Source of the DNA: Oegoconia quadripuncta
Lineage: Eukaryota; Arthropoda; Insecta; Lepidoptera; Autostichidae
Reading direction: 5' to 3'
DNA: 64,000 nt
NCBI GenBank assembly: GCA_949316235.1
Contig: OX438747.1
Span: forward strand, 2,914,501-2,978,500
The translations under genes and the position numbers were made by a program. Shown piece after piece: positions 57,501 to 64,000 of this stretch; the first letter of the stretch is position 1, and each line of letters begins with the position of its first letter. The notes below the pieces were generated by a model. The model ran no database searches. It worked only from the letters and a program-made list of their open reading frames with translations, and had not been told where the DNA came from.

Positions 57501-60500
57501 TATTTATTGCCAAGAACATGGGTACAAACATTATAGAATAGGTGAGAGGGGTTAAACAAAGATCAAAAAACATTGTCAAAATTAAAAAAAAAAATGTCAA
57601 ATATCAATTAAATGTCAGAAATATGTCAGTGTATGTACCTCTCGCCTAATCGTTTTCTACGATATCAGCTACTCGCAGTACTTTGGTAATATGAAATTTG
57701 ACAACTACCACCGATCGTTTGATCTGACTGACAGCTGTCAGTGAGCCGATAGTTGTCTATGATATCTTCTCAATGTAAGGATAAAAGAATTGTTACACAC
57801 CTCCATGGAGTAACAACGCGATGTCGCACCGCTTTTATGGCGCCAGCAAATCTTTTTTATGCCAGAATTATTATTTATTTTTTTCTAATATTTTCAGCTA
57901 GCAACATCGTCGCACAGCCTAGAGAAGAGGGACTACGTAATACGGGAGCTAGTTGACACAGAGTGTAATTATGTTGATGTACTAAGCAAAATCATCAAGT
58001 ACTTCTTGAGGCCTCTAACGCCGTATTTGAAGCCGCAGGATCTGCAGCTCATATTCTTTGGCATAAAGGTGAGTTCCAACAACAGGAATTTATTTTTATT
58101 TTTTTATTAAAACTGGTTTCGCGTTTGACTACAATCTCACCTGATGGAAAGTGACGATGTAGCCGAAGATGTATCACGCGCACCCAGTAAATGCCTATTC
58201 ACTCTAGACTTGAAGATCCCAAGGTTGTAAGTGTCGGGAAAAACCGACGCGGGCGGTGAGTTCCATACCTTAGCAGTCCGCATTATAAATGATGAAGCAA
58301 AGCGCTTAGTGCGGATGTTCAGTATGTTGACAACATATGGATGGAAACCCTCCCCGCGCCTGGTTGTCCGAAGAATTTTAATAGTAGATTGTTGCATCGA
58401 GTATATAAATCAAATAATGCAAGCTGCCTTTCTTTCAACTACAACAAAGAAGCATTTTATAAAATGAAATTTGCACGCACAGGAACCGCCTTAGTATTAC
58501 GTGGGTAGTTTTTTTTTTTCATTCAATTCTAGAAGATGTCTGTCGCTGTCACAGCGAGAAACCAGGGATTGCTAATAATTTGAAGGGCTTTAGGCTACAA
58601 GTTTTTTAATCAAACTTTTTGTAATTATGTTCGTCCGACTTCTTGAAATAAAAAATAACAATAATAAGTCGGTTAAATATATGTATAGATATTTATATAA
58701 ACATCCATGATTTGTTCGTTTTCACCACACAAACATTTACCACTCGCGGGATTCGAATCCACAACTGTTGGTTTCGTTGACAGTCACTAACCACTACACG
58801 AATCGGTCGTCAATGGTGTCGATTCGGATGTGCACCAACTAAACTAAAACCAGTTTTGGAGTGGTGCCGTCGCATCGTACTGTTCCAGGGAGAAAGAGAC
58901 AGTACTACTCTAAAACTGGTTTTAGTTTAGTTTAGTTGGTGTACATCCGAATCGACACCGTTCTATTCTGATGAATAATCACCATCCACCATCTTCTTTT
59001 GCGCAATTTCTTTTTAGCCCTCTACTTTGCTGTACATTTAGGTAATATTTAAACATACTTCTATAAATAAATTGTAAGAGAATCCACGTCCATCGTTATC
59101 AAGAGCCAATGCAGAATGATCAGTACGCTAATGTGTAAACAGCGACTTTCGGATTCGATATTTTGGCCCAATGTGTACAGCGGCCTTTAGAATTGTCAAG
59201 ATTGTCAAAGTGTTGGGGTTTCCGGTGTCAATACGCTTCCACCTTCGACCTCATCTTCACTTATCATCAGGCGTGATTGAGGTCAAGTACAAACCCGTTG
59301 TGCATAAAAAAAAAATGTGGGGGCCTAGTTATTGGTTATATTAAGAATAACGCTTCAATGAAGTCGCTAATAGCGTAACACTGTTCACAGGAACTCCACG
59401 AGATCCACTCCGGCCTACTGCGGCAGCTGAAGCTGGCGACGGAGGCATGCGTGCCTGGCAGCGGCGCGCCCCGTCTCGCCGACGTGTTCCTGACGTGGCG
59501 CGAGCGGTTGCTGCTCTACGGCGACTACTGCTCAAACCTCACCCAGGGACAGGACACGCTCAAGACCCTGGACGCGAGGGACAATACCTTCAACAAACAA
59601 TTAGCTGTAAGTCAATTTTTTTTTTCATATGTAATATTTACACTTGAAAATAGTGTGTTGAAGCTACCAGGCGTTCGAAATTTACAGCCCTCCTTTGAGA
59701 AGAAGCCCAAGAAACTTTAAAGGTTGTACTTTTTATATGTTCGATAGAAATACTTTATTAATACATACATTTATCTTCATCTACACATAACATATATAGT
59801 CTTATATTTATCAAAGTCAAAGTTGCTTTATTTTGTAGGTATACAGGGTACATTTACTTACTTAAAATAGTCACTTTAACATTTTTTAAGTTACTGCTTG
59901 TTCAAAATGCTATTTTTCTCTGCGAAGAACAAGCAAGAAACTTGAAAACTTGCTCTTTTAAAAACAGGTTTTTTATTACTTAAAGGTTTTTATATTTAAT
60001 AAATATATAATAAATAAATATCTTTGCACATACACACAGCACCATCCAGTTCCACACTAAGTAACTAGGCTTGTGTTATGGATACCAGATGGTTGATAAA
60101 CTACACAAATACATTTCTTTTTGTAAATAAATACATAAATAAACGAAAAACATCCATAACTCGGGAACACATGTCTGTATTCATCATACAAACATATGCC
60201 CCTAGCGGGATTCGAACCCGCGACTTTTTGGTATAGCAGTCAGAATTTTTAAAATTTTCATCTTTTTTTTTTTTATGATTAACTGGATTCGCGTTCGACC
60301 ACAATCTCACCTGATGGAAAGTGACGATGTGGTCGGAGATGAAGCACGCGATCTCAGTAAATGCCTATTCACTCTGCTCTTGAAGATCCCAAGGTTGTAG
60401 GATTCAGGGTAGACTGACGCCGGAAGGGATTTCCATGCCTTGGCTGTTCGGATGATGAATGATGAATCGAACTTCATCTCGGGTGACATAAACGTTTATC

Positions 60501-63500
60501 GCGCCCGTAATGCTCCTAGTATATGTAGAGTGATGTAGCTAGGACAGTACAGCGCTGAGGTCGGTGTCGCAGGCCGTGGTCTTTGCCTCACTTAGACTAT
60601 GGCCCGTATTAATAAAACATTCTCAAGATTGGGAACAGTCTTGTGACTGGTCTCAATTAAACGTGTTGATTAATAAACCTAACTTGAGATCTGAAATGCG
60701 TGTGCTTACTCAAGCAGTACTTACTTGAGAGTTTCACGTATTAATAAACGGAACTCAAGACTATCATTCCTTCGCCGCTGAGGCGAATACTTGAGAAGTG
60801 ATCTGACCTCAAGATTGGTTTATAAATTAGCACGGAGCTTGAGATAGCGTCAACTTCTTAAGACGCATCTCGGGTGATACAGCCTCAAGACTTGTATTGA
60901 GATTGGTTTATCAATACGGGCCTAAGACAAACTAACCTAACGTCCACCCGCTAATTATGGGGTGTTGTTCCAGAAATGTCAGAAGGAGCACAGCGACGGT
61001 CGGATACAGTTACGCGACATCCTCTCGGTGCCTATGCAGAGGGTGCTCAAATATCATCTCTTGCTCGACAAATTAGTGCATGAGACACAACCGGTGAGTT
61101 AATATTTATGACACTTGCATTTCCTACTTAGCAGTACGATGTAGATAGATATTTAGAATAGATTCACTTGGGAATGGGAGGATAGACGCACATATAAATT
61201 TTACAGATAAACTTTAAGTGATAAAATGATATGTCTATGTAATCTAATATTTAACTTTGACTAAAGCTTACATGATAGCTTATGTACTGTTAGTGTATGT
61301 TGTGATTAAATGAATTGGAATTGGAACATATAATGTCACGACTTTTATTCTAAGCGGAGCACCCAATTGGGATAAAGATCGTGACATTATGTGTAATAAT
61401 AATAAATAAAACGTTTATTTTGAGTTTCTTTTAGAGTTACTAATTTCACACACTTCTACCAAACTATAAATAGTTTATGGGCAGAAATATGTTCTGCCTA
61501 CTCCCTTGATTTTAATATTCTTACCGTCTTATTCATAAAAAATTGCAAACGCTTTATAAGCCTGTTTTAGTTAAAGTATGTTTTGTCGCTATCGTTCATA
61601 AGGAAATGTTGCAATGAAAGAAAGTGACAAAACATACTTTAACTAAAACACGCTTATAAAGCGTTTGTAAATTTTTATGAATAAGAGGGTTACAATGTAA
61701 TTGTAACACATTCTTTATACTTTTGTGAATTTCACAGTATTACGAGTATGCATGGTAAATGGAACATAAACATTAAGTGCTTCGTTTCATATATATTTAC
61801 AAGCATGATTTGTTAAACTTTTCTAACAGGAACTTTTTTATTTTAGTCTTAAATGATTTAGTGTATGTTGATATGTTAAAATTCTTTTCTCCTCAAGATT
61901 GCCATTGAAAATGCTTATGAGAGGGAAGCACCAGATATTTGTGCGTTGAAGTTGATGGTGGTTGGTGGTTGACGGTGTACGGGCGGTGTAATGAAATTTA
62001 TGAATTCCGCTTCCAACTGCGAACGTTGAGGAAAATTTAGATATTGTCAGACGTCTATTTGTAGAAAACCAGAGATATCCCAGACATAAACGCTTGGGTG
62101 GTCCAAAATATTAAAACTTTAGTGCTTGAAATACCATCCAATCCTTCCTTTTGAAATATACAGAAATGCACAATGAGAGAGGTGAGCCCATCGCCGTTGA
62201 CACGTGCAAATGTTTTATGGTGGAAAGGTCCACAGTCTTCATTTACCACATGGACGGGAACAGACTTGGATCTATTCTTTTTACGTGTCGAGTCTACACG
62301 GCACCTATAAGAAACATGTGCCGTGCCGTTACATTTAATCTATCAATGTATATTTATTCATATGAAGTACAATAAAGCGTTTACAAACAAACATGGTGCC
62401 ACCCCTCCTGTGGGATTGTCTAGTGCTGATTGGTGTATTTGTGAAAGACCACTGACCTTGACAGACTTTGCTCAACTTCCCTAAACCTAAGTGGCTTTTA
62501 TGGGTATTGCTTGTGTATTTTATGTCACACATTTTCATTTATTTATCCACTTAGATTAAGAGCGTTTATTCCGTCCAGTGGCGCCCTCTTTGGATAAATT
62601 AAGACTTCTTTTTGAATACAGAATAATTAAAAAAAAATCGCTCTGACCTGCACTCGAGAAGGTAGAACAGCTTATTGTAAATAATACATAAATAGTATTA
62701 ATTACGGTCATTTTCGAGAATTTCAAATTTTTTATAAAAACCGACAATTTTTTTATAATCGTAAATTCTGGAAAATAACCTCCATCAAAACTATTTAGGT
62801 ATTATTAATTAGCTTTTAGGCCTCCCGAATGCAGGTCAGGGCGATTTTTTTGATTTATTCTATATTTAAAGAGAAGTTTTAATTTATCCAATGAGGGCGC
62901 ACTGGACGGAATGAGCCCTCTTAAGATTCTTTTGTTTCTTACTGCGTGCAAATTGTAACACTAATTATGTTTAAAATTGCTCAGGTCACTAATATGAGTG
63001 TGAATGAAAATAAGGAGTATTTCAATTTTTTTTTATGCACTACGGGTTGGTACTTGACCTCAATTACACCTGATGTTAAGTGAAGATTTCAATGCGACCA
63101 CGTCACTATTACTTAAAATTATACTTGTGAACTCGAAACAAAATGTGGGGGTTTTATATGTTGTATGGTTTATTTTAGAATCACGAAGAGTTCCGAGGGC
63201 TGGAGCGAGCGAAAGAGGCGATGGTTGATGTGGCCCAATATATAAATGAGGTGAAAAGGGATAGCGAAGTGTTGGCGCTGTTGTCCAAAGTACAGGTACG
63301 TACTACTTAAGCCGGGTCTCCTGCATGTGTTTTATTGAAATATTACACATAAAACAATACACAAAAACATTTGTTTTCAAACACATGCCTCCTCCTTCCA
63401 AATATGTTGTTCCTGCACAAAACATTCTTTTGACATCAAAAAGAGTTTTGACGAGGAAGGTTGTGTTTAGAATTTCCGCACAGATTCCAAGCTAGCTCGA

Positions 63501-64000
63501 CATTTTCTCATTGCCTCATCTTCGTCCAGTGTCCATGTACACTTTCTATCAGTTGAAGTTATGGTCAAACTCGTCAAATATAAAAAAATCGTTAACATTG
63601 CTGCTAGGCGGCAGATTTAGATAAGATGGTGGTAGCCAGTCCAAAAATGACCTATCACCAACCAAACCGAGTACTTAAACATGTACCCCGCTGGGGATCG
63701 AACCCGCGACCTCCGAATCGTAAACCCAATGTTGTTTACATTGAGCCACGGAGGCGGTTGAGATGTTCATACACGCTCGTCGGTTCAGGGTACTCCACTT
63801 GGCTTTACTTTAAGACGTCCCCGATTTCATCGTGGTACGTTCGCCGTGGTGTTCCCATACAACCCTTAATACAATGAAGCGTATATGATTGTTACCAGGA
63901 GAGTATAATAGACTGGGAGGGCGGGGCGCTGGGCGCGGGCGGCGCGGGGCTGGCGGCGTACGGGCGGCTGCTGCTGGACGGGGAGCTGCGGGTGCGGGCG
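36287..64000 (+). CDS. Vav: Vav guanine-nucleotide exchange factor (5' part, continues past right edge)
   Basis: Vav proteins activate Rho/Rac GTPases downstream of receptor tyrosine kinases. Eight exons in a chain, plus one alternative exon, give about 451 residues: calponin-homology domain (1 to about 125), acidic segment with tyrosines EEDIYKDL and EEIYEDLC (about 130-205), DH domain (about 220-410, with [20 protein letters not shown]) and the first strands of the PH domain ([14 protein letters not shown]). All exon phases match. Family members continue with the rest of the PH, a C1 finger, SH2 and SH3 domains, which lie to the right. Insects normally have one Vav gene. Identification is firm. 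Confidence 0.96.
36506..38482 (+). other. Vav intron 1, left part
   Basis: AT-rich intron. A family-A SINE tail (plus) is at 37962-38051, and an AAGCCGCGGGCGG-family scrap at about 38085-38200. From 36506 to 37960 I see nothing recognisable apart from A/T tracts. Confidence 0.5.
38483..38786 (+). mobile_element. tRNA-derived SINE, family A
   Basis: ACCGCCTCCGTGGCTCAATG head, B box GGTTCGATCCC, TGTTGGGGTTTCCGGGTCAG and CTCATCTTCACTTAGG. The tail is slightly rearranged (a GGTTAGGACTTAGGTGTG insertion). It runs into a LINE 3' end in the opposite direction. Confidence 0.85.
38790..38990 (-). mobile_element. LINE 3' end scrap
   Basis: ATTCTTTATTGCACCAAAAT (inverse of a TGCAATAAAGAAT tail) followed by AAGAGATCTCTTCCAGTCAA, the inverse of the LINE tails at 27770-27860. 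Confidence 0.6.
39164..39720 (-). mobile_element. LINE reverse transcriptase C-terminal fragment, open over 186 codons
   Basis: The minus frame reads [80 protein letters not shown]: the thumb and C-terminal region of jockey/CR1-type LINE proteins. It lacks the catalytic palm. Its right end abuts a family-A SINE tail at about 39668-39705, so the first few codons are not LINE. Unbroken frame suggests a fairly young insertion. Confidence 0.8.
39721..41375 (+). other. Vav intron 1, central part, unassigned
   Basis: No recognised gene. A few short open frames of no recognised family; base composition slightly less AT-rich near 40450-40560 and 41020-41240. Confidence 0.45.
41376..41630 (-). mobile_element. 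tRNA-derived SINE, family B/C hybrid
   Basis: Minus strand: GCGACCGATTGGTGTAGTGT head (family-C type), B box GGATTCGAATCCCGC, and a family-B tail (CTAGATGGCGCTGTATGTCC). It shows the B and C families are related. Confidence 0.8.
41795..41970 (+). CDS. Vav: Vav coding exon 2 (calponin-homology domain, second half)
   Basis: Fifty-eight codons plus two bases: [58 protein letters not shown]. Acceptor ACAG before 41795; donor GTGAGT after 41970. The [17 protein letters not shown] pattern is the end of the Vav calponin-homology domain, which holds the protein autoinhibited. Confidence 0.96.
42247..42477. mobile_element. foldback element with GC-rich centre
   Basis: Ends ACAGTTCTC and GAGAACTGT. 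An inner perfect 20-bp inverted repeat is at 42271-42290 and 42435-42454 (GCTTTGCATTTGTGTGAGTG). The centre, 42315-42410, is strongly GC- and CpG-rich (GCGCAGCGCGTCCCGCGC) inside AT-rich intron. Preceded at 42050-42130 by a CGAGTACTCGG repeat. Confidence 0.7.
43108..43330 (+). mobile_element. tRNA-derived SINE, family C
   Basis: CGATCAATTGGTGTAGTGGA head, GCGGGTTCGAAAACC B-box region, TTATTCCCGAGTGATGAATA, and end GACTAGATGATTGGTGTCAA. A second partial unit follows to about 43400. Confidence 0.75.
43622..43956 (-). mobile_element. LINE C-terminal fragment, split by a hAT-like insertion
   Basis: The minus frame includes [20 protein letters not shown], the same ending as the fragments at 58100-58400 and 60265-60490 ([12 protein letters not shown]). 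It is cut at 43956 by the 8-bp target site of the element at 43957-45318. Confidence 0.7.
44228..44846. mobile_element. MITE-3 copy 2, interrupted by a LINE tail
   Basis: Starts GGCCCGTATTAATAAGCCAT and ends GGTTTATTAAAACTGGCC; TTA on both flanks. The MITE is split after TTGATTAAT near 44303 by about 275 bp ending in TGTACAATAAAGAGTATT, after which the MITE resumes (AATAAACCTAACTTGAGACC). A TTGATTAA word borders both sides of the insert. Confidence 0.8.
44303..44578 (+). mobile_element. LINE 3' tail inserted in MITE-3
   Basis: GGAAGAGATCGCTGTTAGCG, GATAAGGCCGCC and TGTACAATAAAGAGTATT match the tails at 20845-20945 and 24795-24905. Short 5'-truncated insertion. Confidence 0.7.
45408..45720 (-). 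mobile_element. tRNA-like SINE or LINE-tail repeat
   Basis: CCCACTGCAGGGATATAGGC and CCACCACGCTCTGGCCCAAT form a body common in lepidopteran repeats. At 45635-45715 the minus strand has a tRNA-like head with B box GGTTCGATTCCC. No second copy in the window. Confidence 0.55.
45902..45961 (+). CDS. Vav: Vav coding exon 3 (acidic segment, first tyrosine)
   Basis: Phase 2 in and 2 out; codes (K)[19 protein letters not shown](V). EEDIYKDL matches the first regulatory tyrosine of the Vav acidic region, phosphorylated to relieve autoinhibition. Acceptor GCAG before 45902; donor GTAAGT after 45961. Its phase-2 end fits both exon 4 candidates. Confidence 0.93.
46119..47420 (+). repeat. tandem array of ten copies of a Vav intron-exon junction
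   Basis: Ten head-to-tail units precede the true exon 4 and resemble its acceptor and first half. Type A units (about 143 bp) start at 46225, 46366, 46509, 46652, 46795, 46921 (the last two shortened at their shared junction) and 47169. Type B units (about 106-109 bp, diverged) start at 46119, 47060 and 47312. Each A unit has CTAACACACCACGGTTGCTA + GTAG, then coding-like sequence reading [27 protein letters not shown], and then GTAGTTCTCTACTATCTGTC. A units are nearly identical to each other but clearly diverged from exon 4. The exon-like part is open in every A unit. Confidence 0.95.
47429..47600 (+). CDS. Vav: Vav coding exon 4a (acidic segment, second tyrosine)
   Basis: Phase 2 in, 0 out. 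Completes V152, then [65 protein letters not shown] corresponds to the main autoinhibitory tyrosine of Vav, which contacts the DH domain. The acceptor is a tandem NAGNAG (CTAGTAG), so the exon may start at 47429 or 47432, differing by one codon. The donor, GAG|GTTGTT, is weak. A stop follows at 47616, so a splice there is required. Alternative to exon 4b. Confidence 0.85.
47601..49904 (+). other. Vav intron 4, left part
   Basis: Family-B SINE (plus) at 47932-48149, a family-C SINE scrap at about 49008-49080, and a (GATA)n-type tract at 49395-49412. The rest, 48150-49000 and 49420-49900, is unassigned. Confidence 0.5.
47932..48149 (+). mobile_element. tRNA-derived SINE, family B, head truncated
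   Basis: Starts in the B box (GGGTTCGAATCCCGCTGGGG), then GTACCCGAGTTATGGATGTT, linker, and AACTAGATGGCGCTGTGTAT to TATTTATTTA. Confidence 0.8.
49905..50443 (-). mobile_element. RTE-like LINE C-terminal fragment, open over about 175 codons
   Basis: The minus frame reads [60 protein letters not shown] and [13 protein letters not shown]: the typical end of RTE-clade reverse transcriptase proteins (YGSE.W, RM.RW..G..., GHI.RR, GRP..W.D). The catalytic palm is missing. Few or no stops, so a young, 5'-truncated insertion. Confidence 0.85.
50590..50760 (-). repeat. interspersed repeat, same family as 26660-26850
   Basis: CCTGTGGGTTTATTGCGCC, GACTGACAGATAAATGCAAT and TTCCAGTAGATTTTAATTGA are the inverse of the family words. 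Confidence 0.65.
50761..52479 (+). other. Vav intron 4, central part
   Basis: A family-A SINE relic (CTCATCTTCACTTAACTTCA) at about 50945-50990 and an AAGCCGCGGGCGG-family scrap at 52360-52450. Otherwise unassigned. Confidence 0.5.
52480..53172 (+). mobile_element. LINE 3' end (jockey-like) with poly-A
   Basis: Plus frame: [115 protein letters not shown]. This is the C-terminal part of a jockey-type LINE ORF2, closed by a stop at 53104-53106, a short 3' UTR and poly-A to 53172. Unbroken, so recent. Confidence 0.88.
53699..53746. repeat. perfect 12-bp inverted repeat upstream of Vav exon 4b
   Basis: GGGCCAATCAGA at 53699-53710 and TCTGATTGGCCC at 53735-53746, loop 24 nt. The right arm ends 9 nt before the first base of exon 4b (53756), so it overlaps the polypyrimidine region. 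A third CCAATCAGAGG word is at 53648. Confidence 0.85.
53756..53906 (+). CDS. Vav: Vav alternative coding exon 4b (second-tyrosine exon)
   Basis: Phase 2 in, 0 out, the same as exon 4a. Completes V152, then [61 protein letters not shown] parallels [11 protein letters not shown] of exon 4a. Acceptor GCAG before 53756; donor ACA|GTATGC after 53906. The GC-rich, CpG-bearing composition stands out from the intron around it. Joining 3 to 4b to 5 stays in frame. A strong cryptic donor, GGTGAGTA, lies inside at 53788. Expression is not proven from sequence. Confidence 0.75.
53907..56266 (+). other. Vav intron after exon 4b, left part
   Basis: AT-rich; a LINE-like tail at about 54655-54690 (TGTGCAATAAAGTGCGTTTG). 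No gene or RNA gene recognised. Confidence 0.5.
56267..56564. mobile_element. foldback MITE with CAGGGTGAA ends
   Basis: Left end CAGGGTGAAATTTAA, right end TTCAAATTCACCCTG. The arms continue imperfectly (CTGGTGATTCCACTTCTAAT versus AGGAGTGGAGTCACCAG; GAACCATAGTTGATTT versus GAATTAACTATGGTTC). About 298 bp, no coding capacity. CAGGG ends resemble mariner-type termini. Confidence 0.75.
56591..56748. mobile_element. palindromic MITE-2, copy 1
   Basis: TTACCGTCTTATTCATAAAA, arms GCTTTATAAGCCTGTTTTAG and TAAAACAGGCTTATAAAC around a centre with GTCGTTCATAAGGAAATGTT. The right end is eroded. A second copy is at 61521-61690. Confidence 0.8.
57620..57897 (+). other. end of Vav intron before exon 5
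   Basis: At 57640-57830 it resembles 8570-8770 (CTGACAGCTGTCAG, AATATGAAATTTGAC), an interspersed repeat. It then becomes the T-rich tract and CAG acceptor of exon 5. Confidence 0.5.
57898..58068 (+). CDS. Vav: Vav coding exon 5 (start of DH domain)
   Basis: Fifty-seven codons, phase 0 to 0: [75 protein letters not shown] is the first conserved helix (CR1) of the DH domain that binds Rho/Rac. Acceptor TTTTCAG; donor GTGAGT. Confidence 0.96.
58100..58400 (-). mobile_element. LINE C-terminal fragment and 3' end
   Basis: Minus frame: [56 protein letters not shown], then a short UTR (CACTTTCCATCAGGTGAGAT). Relatives at 43622-43956 and 60265-60490. Confidence 0.8.
58675..58812 (-). mobile_element. 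tRNA-derived SINE, family C, head half
   Basis: Minus strand: GACGACCGATTCGTGTAGTG head, B box GGATTCGAATCCCGC and AATCATGGATGTTTATATAA. It abuts the MITE-1 copy at 58813. Confidence 0.75.
58813..58961. mobile_element. palindromic MITE-1, copy 3 (inverted centre)
   Basis: Same ends as the other copies, ATGGTGTCGATTCGGATGTG and TACATCCGAATCGACACCGT, but the unique centre is reversed (GTGCCGTCGCATCGTACTGT). Confidence 0.88.
59210..59314 (+). mobile_element. SINE family A tail fragment
   Basis: TGTTGGGGTTTCCGG, ATACGCTTCCACCTTCGACC, and CCGTTGTGCATAAAAAAAAA. 5'-truncated. Confidence 0.75.
59391..59606 (+). CDS. Vav: Vav coding exon 6 (DH domain, middle)
   Basis: Seventy-two codons, phase 0 to 0: [72 protein letters not shown]. 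The ADVFL.WRE..L.YG.YC pattern is the DH CR2 region. Acceptor CACAG; donor GTAAGT. Confidence 0.95.
60007..60243 (-). mobile_element. tRNA-derived SINE, family B
   Basis: Tail ACATACACACAGCACCATCC at the left; minus-strand B box GGTTCGAATCCCGC at about 60206-60219. The far head is missing. Confidence 0.8.
60265..60490 (-). mobile_element. LINE C-terminal fragment
   Basis: Minus frame: [40 protein letters not shown], then 3' UTR CATCAGGTGAGATTG. Closely related to 58100-58400. Confidence 0.8.
60601..60924. mobile_element. MITE-3 copy 3 (best preserved)
   Basis: About 324 bp from TGGCCCGTATTAATAAAACA to GGTTTATCAATACGGGCCTA. Terminal inverted repeats of about 25 bp; internal direct words CTCAAGA and AAGACTTG recur. 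Confidence 0.85.
60974..61093 (+). CDS. Vav: Vav coding exon 7 (DH domain, CR3)
   Basis: Forty codons, phase 0 to 0: [59 protein letters not shown] is the most conserved helix of Vav DH domains and forms the GTPase-binding face. Acceptor CCAG; donor GTGAGT. Confidence 0.97.
61094..63178 (+). other. Vav intron 7
   Basis: MITE-2 copy 2 at 61521-61690 and a family-A SINE tail (minus) at 63029-63090. Between 61700 and 63020 I see a LINE-like tail near 62365-62385 (AGTACAATAAAGCG) and otherwise nothing recognised. Confidence 0.5.
61521..61690. mobile_element. palindromic MITE-2, copy 2 (complete)
   Basis: TTA flanks both ends. Ends CCGTCTTATTCATAAAAA and TTTTTATGAATAAGAGGG; arms with CTTTATAAGCCTGTTTTAGT and its inverse; about 165 bp. 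The TTA duplication suggests a PIF/Harbinger-type relative. Confidence 0.85.
63179..63295 (+). CDS. Vav: Vav coding exon 8 (end of DH domain)
   Basis: Thirty-nine codons, phase 0 to 0: [57 protein letters not shown] is the last DH helix, leading into the PH domain. Acceptor TTTTAG; donor GTACGT. Confidence 0.96.
63592..63758 (-). mobile_element. tRNA-derived SINE, family A, head half
   Basis: Minus strand: ACCGCCTCCGTGGCTCAATG, B box GGTTCGATCCCCAG, TACTCGGTTTGGTTGGTGAT, ending near GCTGCCGCCTAGCAGCAATG. The 3' half is missing. Confidence 0.82.
63763..63860 (-). mobile_element. RTE-like LINE scrap
   Basis: CATACACGCTCGTCGGTT, TTTAAGACGTCCCCGATT and GTACGTTCGCCGTGG match 6732-6815 inside the RTE-like fragment at 6626-7001. 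It abuts the SINE at 63592-63758. Confidence 0.75.
63899..64000 (+). CDS. Vav: Vav coding exon 9 (start of PH domain, partial at window edge)
   Basis: Thirty-four codons to the edge: [44 protein letters not shown] is the first strand of the Vav PH domain. Acceptor CCAG before 63899; unusually GC-rich ([10 protein letters not shown]) compared with the other exons. Confidence 0.93.

Overview
This is eukaryotic nuclear DNA, most likely from a lepidopteran (butterfly or moth). It holds parts of two conserved animal genes, split into short exons with GT/AG borders. The introns are AT-rich and packed with insect-type repeats: tRNA-headed SINEs, 5S-rRNA-like SINEs, RTE-like and jockey/CR1-like LINE relics, foldback MITEs, a hAT-like element and a mariner. 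There are no bacterial operons, no CRISPR array, and no tRNA or rRNA gene that looks functional. I cannot name the species.

Region 1 (1-18136, minus strand) is the 5' half of alpha-spectrin. Twenty-one coding exons, all joining in frame, encode about the first 1,205 residues: the N-terminal partial repeat, the spectrin repeats and the SH3 domain (split over exons 17 and 18). The gene runs off the left edge. A consensus donor at 32134 suggests a noncoding first exon and a first intron of about 14 kb. That intron contains a 2,120-bp mariner element with an unbroken 353-residue transposase and unusually long inverted termini.

Region 2 (about 32.2-36.2 kb) is the space between the two divergently transcribed genes. 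It is mostly a decayed LINE, simple repeats and an interspersed repeat.

Region 3 (36287-64000, plus strand) is the Vav guanine-nucleotide exchange factor gene: a calponin-homology domain, a tyrosine-containing acidic segment, the DH (RhoGEF) domain, and the start of the PH domain at the right edge. Repeats again fill the introns.

The most interesting structures are at the acidic segment of Vav. Two exons, at 47429-47600 and 53756-53906, each encode an EEIYxDLCxVK tyrosine motif and have identical splice phases (2 in, 0 out). Using both gives a stop and skipping both gives a stop, so the locus looks built for mutually exclusive splicing. The first exon is preceded by a ten-unit tandem array that repeats its own 3' splice site and first half. 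The second is preceded by a perfect 12-bp inverted repeat ending 9 nt before its first base. A second, older partial-exon tandem duplication lies beside alpha-spectrin coding exon 8.
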